Source of the DNA: Eubacteriales bacterium mix99
GTDB taxonomy: Bacteria > Bacillota > Clostridia > Caldicoprobacterales > DTU083
Direction: 5' to 3'
NCBI GenBank assembly: GCA_038396605.1
Contig: CP121690.1
Span: 1,582,500 to 1,646,499 of the forward strand
Length of the DNA stretch: 64,000 bases
Below are positions 59,085 to 64,000 of this stretch, one piece after another. The notes beneath the pieces are model-generated. The model was not told where the DNA came from and ran no database searches. It saw only the letters and a list, made by a program, of their open reading frames with translations. Every line of letters starts with the position of its first letter. The stretch's first letter is position 1. The translations under genes were made by a program, and so were the position numbers.

Positions 59085-59592
59085 AAATGTAGTTGGCATC
59101 GCAGATTATGGCCTTATCGTCTCGGTATCTTAATACGGAAACATTGCTACTAATACTAATTAGTTGAAAAAAGTCACTGTTAAATGAAGAAATCGCAATT
59201 TCTATCTCCGCGCCGTACTTAATTGCATAGCCAGCAATCACATCATCAGCTTCAAATTCGGTCGTTTCTGTATGCTATATCCCGATGAAATCAAGAGCGG
59301 CGTAAATATCATCAAGCTGGGAAAACGGATTATCATCATCTGGAACTGTAGAATAATCTATGCGGTTTGCTTTGTAATCGTCAAGCAAGTCCACACGGTC
59401 ATTTTCATGCTCGCCATCAAACAAAACGACAGGATAGGTCGGGCTTATCATCTTTATTATTTTGATTAAAGCACCAATGAAACCTAAAGTACCCTGAATT
59501 GCTTTACCGTCTTTATTCACTATCCTTGGCGGCATTCCAAAGAACATCTGGAATAGAAGATTGGAACCATCGACAACTAATAATTTCTGCAT
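59085..59592 (-). pseudogene. 5'-3' exonuclease (DNA polymerase I N-terminal type) fragment with in-frame TAG
   Basis: ATG 59592 starts MQKLLVVDGSNLLFQMFFGMP, followed by PVVLFDGEHENDRVDLLDDYKANR and LDDIYAALDFIGI, then TAG at 59277, then in the same frame HTETTEFEADDVIAGYAIKYGAEIEI and NSDFFQLI...VSVLRYRDDKAIICDANYIF. These are the metal-binding acidic motifs of FLAP-type exonucleases (VDGSN, FDGE, EADD, SxDxDF). The helix-hairpin-helix end is missing. TAG replaces a likely Lys or Gln codon. It is inactive unless amber is suppressed. Confidence 0.72.
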
Positions 59593-59870
59593 ATGTTTTC
59601 CCCGGAATCTTTTTTCTTAATTATACAACAAAATATCCCATTCTGAAAGCAGTTTGTGAAACCCTCACAGGCTGCTTTTTCATATCTGGAAAAAACAGCG
59701 ATTTCGCCCTAATAACCCATGTAGGACACATACGGGATAGCCTATCAAAATTTGAGAGAATAGCCTTACAGGTCGCGCTTGTGGCCTTAAAACTGAATAC
59801 CGCAGCCGGTAGGATACCGGCCAAAGCAACCTTGCCAATGTCGTGAACCGGAGTAGCAGCGCGAGGGCTT
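59593..59870. other. gene-free junction zone
   Basis: Short open frames exist on both strands, but none has a recognisable product and ribosome site. It marks the junction between the exonuclease remnant and conjugative-element debris. Confidence 0.35.
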
Positions 59871-60338
59871 TTGGTCGAAAAAATGCGCCCAAGGTCACAC
59901 AAGGCCGGACGCAGGAACGATGCCGGGATGAAAGCGGAAATACCCAACTACACACGCCGGCGCACCGGCGACGGCGCGAAGCTCACTATTACCAACCGTG
60001 ACACCGAGGGATTTTGTTTCAACCTTCGCTTCGACAAGGAAGTTTGCCGCCGGGAATTTATCGGCAACAGCATCGACGGCGATGAGGACGAGGACGCGCT
60101 CATCTGTCTGCTGGATGATTTTCTGAAAGACGATTGGAGCGGCACGGCTACGGAATTGTGCGGTGAATTATCCGGCAGCAACTTTGACCTCAACCCCGCC
60201 ACCCTCACCAAGAAGCTGAAAGCCATGTCCGGCTTATTCAGAAAGGATTTCCACATCCTCATTGATTTCGAGCGAACCCGCAGCAGCAGGCGGATTTTTC
60301 TGCGTCGGGAACAGGATGCGTTACGGTGTGACGGTTAA
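59871..60338 (+). pseudogene. 3' fragment of a RepA-like helicase/AAA ATPase gene of a mobile element
   Basis: About 130 conserved residues (TRDxEGFCFNLRFDKEVCRREFIG pattern; LDDFLKDDWSGTATELCGEL; LNPATLTKKLKAMSGLFRKDFHILIDFERTRSSRRIFLRR) match the winged C-terminal domain of the RepA-like ATPases encoded before mobC in Tn1549-type and related mobilizable elements. The Walker motifs are missing. Its position, just upstream of an oriT-like region and mobC, fits the usual element order. Confidence 0.6.
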
Positions 60339-60503
60339 TATGAACATACCCCCTGCCGTCTCTCCTACTGTCACACCCCGCAAAATCCGTGATGGCAAAT
60401 CAGCCGAGGGGGTACACCATAACTGCCGTCACACCGTCACACCTGTCACCGTTTCGCGCAATTTCCGTTCAGCGGAAAAGGTGGGGCTTACGGAGAGCAA
60501 GCA

Positions 60504-60565
60504 CGGCAAAAGGATAACCTTTTGCCGATTTGTGCTTGTTGGGCACTACCCAAACCCGTCTTAAA
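60504..60565. other. candidate oriT: inverted repeat next to mobC
   Basis: CGGCAAAAGG (60504-60513), four-base loop, CCTTTTGCCG (60518-60527), followed by GTGCTTGTTGGGCACTACCC with its own short GGGC/GCCC-like pairing. An inverted repeat close to a nick-like GGGCACTACCC and just before mobC and relaxase is the usual layout of an origin of transfer. Confidence 0.5.
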
Positions 60566-60624
60566 AAGCACAAATCCATATCACAAGGAGATGAATATAT
60601 TTGCAGAATTGAACCAGAGCCGAG

Positions 60625-60942
60625 CAGCTTATCATCCGGGTAACGCCGGAAGAAAAGGCGCTCATTCAGAAGAAAATGCAGCAGTTCGGCACGGAAAATT
60701 TCAGCCGCTACGCCCGTAAAATGCTCATTGATGGATATGTGATTCACGTTGACCTGAGCCAGTTCCAGATGCTCGCCGGAGAGGTGAACAAGGTCGGCAT
60801 CAACATCAACCAGATTGCAAAGACCGTGAACGCCAGCGGCATGACTTACCCCGATGAAATGGAGCACCTGAAGGAGATGGTTAATGAAATATGGCGGTTA
60901 CTAAAATCATTCCTATCCGATTTACTATCGAAAAGTCGGTAG
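60625..60942 (+). pseudogene. mobC-like relaxosome gene with unclear start
   Basis: Encodes RAEQLIIRVTPEEKALIQKKMQQFG, FSRYARKMLIDGYVIHVDLS and VGININQIAKTVNASG, the ribbon-helix-helix and NxNQIAK motifs of MobC accessory proteins that help the relaxase open oriT. In this frame the only ATG is internal (60676); a start with a ribosome site at 60591 lies in another frame, and TGA precedes the conserved part. A frameshift near the 5' end is therefore likely. It overlaps the relaxase start. Confidence 0.7.
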
Positions 60943-62084
60943 ATTATATTTGCAATCAACACAAGACCGGCGATTGTCTGTACATTCATTCCGAGCATTG
61001 CGTTCCGCAGATGGCGGCGCTGACTTTCCGGCATCACCTCGACCAAGCTCGCGCGGGCGGCAACACCATCGGGCGGCACTTGATTCAGTCCTTTGCGCCG
61101 GGAGAAGTTTCACCCGAGGTGGCGCATGAGATTGGCAAAAAGCTGGCCTCTGAAACCCTCGGCGGGAAGCATGCTTTTGTCATGGCGACCCATGTTGACC
61201 GTGGGCACATCCATAATCATTTCGTGTGGGGTGTTGCCGATGTGGAAACCCATAAAAAGTATCATTCAAACAAGCGCAGCTATCACGACATCCGCGATGC
61301 CAGCGACCGCCTGTGCGAGGAATACAGCCTGTCGGTCATCGCACCGCAGGGCGTAGGCAAGAGCTACACCGAGTACCACGCCAAGAAAGAAGGTACGAGC
61401 TGGAAGGCCAAGCTCAAGGCGGCGATTATGCGGAGGATTCTTTATGACGCAGAATAACCGAGAAATCCACTCCAAATGAGCACATCCAACCGCAGCCCAC
61501 GCTGCTCAAAAGCATTATCGACATCGAGGGCAACGAGAAAATCAAGTCCAGCCCCGGTTACAAACAATGGGCGGCAATATTCAATCTCAAGCAGCTATCA
61601 GAATCGATTAATCTCATCCAGCAGTACGGCGGCATTGATGCCTTTGACGAGCTTTACAAGGGTGCCATCGGCGACAAGCTGGCGCTATCTCGGGGACTGA
61701 ACGGATTGGACACCAGCATCAAGAGCCTGTCCACCCTCCGCAATAATCTCCGGGCTTATGGGCGCACGAAAGATGTGTTTAATCAATACCGCGCCCTGCC
61801 CGAAAAGCAGCGCCCCAAATTTTATACCGCCAACAAAGATGACATCGATGCGCACAGGGCGGCGAAAACGGCGCTGTCCGCATCCAAACAGCCCATCCCT
61901 ACCGCCACAGGTCGTCACCGCAGAAATCGAGCGTCTGCAGGCGCAGAGCGCCGATGCCAATGCTCGGTACAAGCGGAACGAGGCCAAGCCCAAAGAGATG
62001 GATGTTATCCGCAAGAATCTGTATTCCATTATACGTCAGAACAAAGGCCGCGACCGAGGCAGAGACAACGGCTTGAGTATGTAA
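60891..62084 (+). pseudogene. relaxase gene with internal deletion and frameshifts
   Basis: ATG 60891 (MAVTKIIPIRFTIEKSVDYI) leads through an intact relaxase core with HVDRGHIHNHFVW to a break at 61457. The charged C-terminal region (TLLKSIIDIEGNEKIKSSPGYKQWAAIFNLKQLSESI) resumes near 61500, and a further frame change near 61915 precedes AEIERLQAQSADANARYKRNEAK and the stop at 62084. A middle segment is missing. The start overlaps mobC, as in functional elements. A truncated HUH domain of 188 residues could still be made. Confidence 0.8.
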
Positions 62085-62087
62085 CTT

Positions 62088-62523
62088 TTAATCCATAAGC
62101 TCCGAAAACAACTCGTTTAGCAAATGATTATTGTCCTCTTTATTACACAATGCCGATGCCGTAATTTTATGTTTTGGGAAATATGGCAGTGAAAAAGTCC
62201 ACGCCAAAATCTCCGCCAACCGCATAATATGCGGTATCTCCATTTTTATCAAAACGGTATATGCCCAAGCCATAACTCTTTCCTTCGCCTCTCGTCACTT
62301 GAGCTTTTAGGAAATCCTGTAATGCTTTCTCTGACAACACACGACCGGCAAATACTGAACACCAGAGTGTATCTAAATCTTGAGCACAAGTAAACAAGCC
62401 CCCATCTGAACCGCCTAAAATCGGGAGGCTGAAAATATTAGTGCGTGAAAGACCTGATACACCATCATACCTGGGGGATACAGAGTATTCATGCATCCCT
62501 TTATTCAGATAGAATTTCCCCAA
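62088..62523 (-). pseudogene. C-terminal part of a serine beta-lactamase-like hydrolase
   Basis: Encodes KFYLNKGMHEYSVSPRYDGVSG, GGSDGGLFTCAQDLDTLW and SYGLGIYRFDKNGDTAYYAVGGDFGVDFFTAIFPK and, after a one-base frameshift near 62172, HKITASALCNKEDNNHLLNEL and stop. The AGGLxxTxxDL and YGLG...GGDxG patterns are typical of the C-terminal half of beta-lactamase-like esterases. The SxxK half is absent; the gene is cut at 62523 by the truncated IS21 element. Confidence 0.72.
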
Positions 62524-63497
62524 TTATTGGTTCGTATACTGTCCTTTATGCTTAAATCAAATTTTATTTCCGGGAGAGGATGACAATGCTTCAGATCTTC
62601 GGCAAATCTTTCCTCAATGGTTTCATTGTAACGATAATGCTCCCTGTCAGCATCTTCTTCACACTTATCCAGAAGTTGCCGGTTAAAATCAGACAGGGAA
62701 AGAAAGTGTGGTATGGGGACCAAAAAGTTGCGCCTTTGATAACCAACCTTGTTTTCCACATTCCCCTTTTCATGTCCCTCACCGGGATTTACAAATACTG
62801 CCTGGAATCGGTAATGCTCACGAAATCGCTCAAACCGTTCAGTGGTCTTTCGTCCGCCGCCCCGTATTATTTTGATGACAATTGTTTTGGTGTTATCAAA
62901 CCATATCTCCCCGGGTACCACTCCGATGTGCCGGAAGATCGCATCCATCCCTTCCAAAATGCATTCCATGTTCTCTCCATGGAACAACTGCATGTAGCCC
63001 TTATTGCTGTGGGGGAAGGATACCTCCAGATATTTTCCGGATACCCGTCTGCCATTCTCATAAAAATCAGCCGCTCCGAAATCCACCTGTGCTTCCCCCG
63101 GGCTATGCTCAAGGGGTAAAAAGCCATCTCGGGCATCGCTGAAGATTTCCTTATGCTTTGCAGCATAGTAGGCAGCTACCGTCCTGTAGGAGCAATCAAA
63201 GCCCGGGGATTCCTCCCTGAGACGGTGAAACACTCTTTTGGCAGTATGCCGTTGTTTACGCGGTGCCTGCTTGTCCTCCTCCAGCCATCTGTCTATCATT
63301 CCTTTGTAGGGATCGAGATTTGGACAAAAACGTCGTTCTTCTGTCGGCTTAGGATCAGGTTCGTTGAAATCATTCATGTCAACATATTTTCGTACTGTCC
63401 TCCAATCCATTTTTAGTGATTTTGATATTTGCCCAATCTTTTCTCCTTTCACAAAATACCGATATCTGATATCCTTTATGTTGTCCATTGTAAGCAT
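62505..63497 (-). pseudogene. istA: IS21-family istA, 3' end lost
   Basis: About 325 residues of an IS21-type transposase from ATG 63497 (MLTMDNIKDIRYRYF; GAGGAGAGG upstream): helix-turn-helix with IGQISKSLKMDWRTVRKYV, then the core with Asp in AQVDFGAADF, Asp in IWFDNTKTIV and Glu in EKGNVENKVGYQ. Near 62525 the frame runs into the hydrolase remnant, so the C-terminal domain and istB are missing. This copy belongs to a different IS21 subgroup from the one at 47.5-49.1 kb. Confidence 0.88.
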
Positions 63498-63577
63498 TGT
63501 CCTCTCCTCCTTGTGTGTATACGCATAAACACAAGGATATATTCCTGAGATGATGTCTGCAATGGGCTTTTGCAATT

Positions 63578-63623
63578 CTATGCATTTTCCAATTGCAATA
63601 CTATGGATTTTCCACTTGCAACT
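63578..63623. repeat. tandem 23-base repeats at the IS21 end
   Basis: Two adjacent copies (63578-63600 and 63601-63623) of the pattern CTATG-ATTTTCCA-TTGCAA. Repeated transposase binding sites inside the terminus are typical of IS21 elements; the outer boundary lies near 63640. Confidence 0.7.
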
Positions 63624-63656
63624 TTCTGTATTTTTATTATACAACAAACAGGTTAA

Positions 63657-63944
63657 CGGGAACGGCTGTGTTATCAACATGGGCAAGTCATGTCTTTCCG
63701 CGTAGACCCGGAGGACGCGGGGGCACTCATGGATATTCTGAAACAGGCGCGGGAACAGTGCGAAAAAGAAGCCCGACCCGCCGCGTTCAAGGTGCGCGTC
63801 CAAAATCCGAAACAGTCGAGCATAAAACAACAGCTTGCAGCAGTGCTTGACCTCTATCACGTCGCCGTGCAAGCGGCAGGCGCACAAGCGGAAAAAGCCA
63901 AGCCGCAAAAGAGAAAAAGCGCGAAAAAATACTATTTTTTATAG
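63657..63944 (+). pseudogene. C-terminal fragment of an unknown mobile-element protein
   Basis: The frame encodes CYQHGQVMSFRVDPEDAGALMDILKQAREQ, a Lys/Gln-rich stretch and a very basic end (AKPQKRKSAKKYYFL). It starts right at the IS21 terminus, so the 5' part was probably removed by that element; ATG 63690 could start a product of 84 residues but has no good ribosome site. I do not recognise the family. Confidence 0.45.
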
Positions 63945-63962
63945 TTTAAAATTAAAAAGGTG

Positions 63963-63993
63963 TTGACGTGGGAACCTTCCCACAGTATATAGT
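63963..63993 (+). promoter_or_regulatory. MerR-type promoter with palindrome in a 19-base spacer
   Basis: TTGACG (63963-63968) and TATAGT (63988-63993) are 19 bases apart, and GTGGGAA-CC-TTCCCAC (63968-63983) fills the spacer. Overlong spacers with a palindrome are the hallmark of promoters activated by MerR-family proteins. The controlled gene lies beyond the window. Confidence 0.6.
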
Positions 63994-64000
63994 AGTGTTA

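Noticed and set aside
56419-59280. Amber codons as evidence for a recoded genetic system
   Set aside because: The affected genes carry other lesions such as frameshifts and truncations, and TAG is used as a normal stop at 29909, so ordinary decay is the simpler reading.
63578-63623. Short tandem repeats as a CRISPR array
   Set aside because: Only two adjacent copies without spacers, at the end of an IS21 element; no cas gene is present anywhere in the window.

Overview
The window looks like an accessory-rich stretch of a strictly anaerobic Clostridia chromosome (Bacillota, medium GC). Signs of this are a hybrid-cluster protein with rubredoxin and ferredoxins, 2-hydroxyacyl-CoA dehydratase-like proteins with their activase, lantibiotic-immunity (CprABC-like) genes with a two-component system, Tn1549/TnpX-type conjugative-element genes, strong AGGAGG ribosome binding sites and carbohydrate operons without a dedicated ABC ATPase. 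No tRNA, rRNA or CRISPR array was seen.

Layout. 0-3.2 kb: IS1182-type transposase (runs off the left edge) and an intact relaxase behind a terminator. 3.4-6.6 kb (minus): ferredoxin, hcp, rubredoxin, cupin and iron-sulfur protein, one operon facing a Crp/Fnr regulator. 7.4-12.6 kb: a second Crp/Fnr regulator diverging from a five-gene operon of two HgdB/double-cubane-like paralogues, a small membrane protein, a NapH-like membrane ferredoxin and an HgdC-type ATPase. A perfect 28-base palindrome lies between them. 12.6-19.5 kb: c-di-GMP-I riboswitch, KTR gene, XRE and sigma-like regulators, TnpW, two tandem large serine recombinases (the first with an amber stop), and recombinase and VirD4 fragments. 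19.6-23.9 kb: CprABC-RK-like peptide-resistance cassette. 23.9-26.8 kb: conjugative-element debris, a DinJ antitoxin with a truncated YafQ toxin, and a DUF488 pair.

27.1-33.6 kb: GntR/LacI-controlled catabolic operon (SIS protein, unknown protein, Gfo/Idh/MocA, GH20, TIM-barrel-like protein). 33.7-34.4 kb: gene fossils. 34.4-39.6 kb: sugar ABC importer whose promoter is separated from the operon by an IS1595 element. 39.7-43.5 kb: IS256 element and a membrane-anchored AraC regulator. 43.6-49.5 kb: decayed genes and nested insertion sequences (IS1634-like inside istB of an IS21 element that splits a uroporphyrinogen-decarboxylase-like pseudogene). 49.6-54.5 kb: GH10 xylanase, enolase-superfamily dehydratase, SDR and RraA-like aldolase, which could form a xylan/sugar-acid pathway. 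54.5-64 kb: IS30 element, decayed AbiE-type toxin-antitoxin pair, AraC regulator, remnants of a second mobilization module (helicase tail, oriT-like repeats, mobC, relaxase), a truncated IS21 copy and, at the very end, a MerR-type promoter.

The most original system is the 8.1-12.6 kb operon. It resembles an ATP-driven low-potential reductase in which one paralogue keeps the cluster cysteines and the other has lost most of them, linked to a membrane electron carrier and probably activated by its divergent Crp/Fnr protein. Next to the hcp operon it may serve redox or nitrogen-compound stress, but its substrate is unknown.
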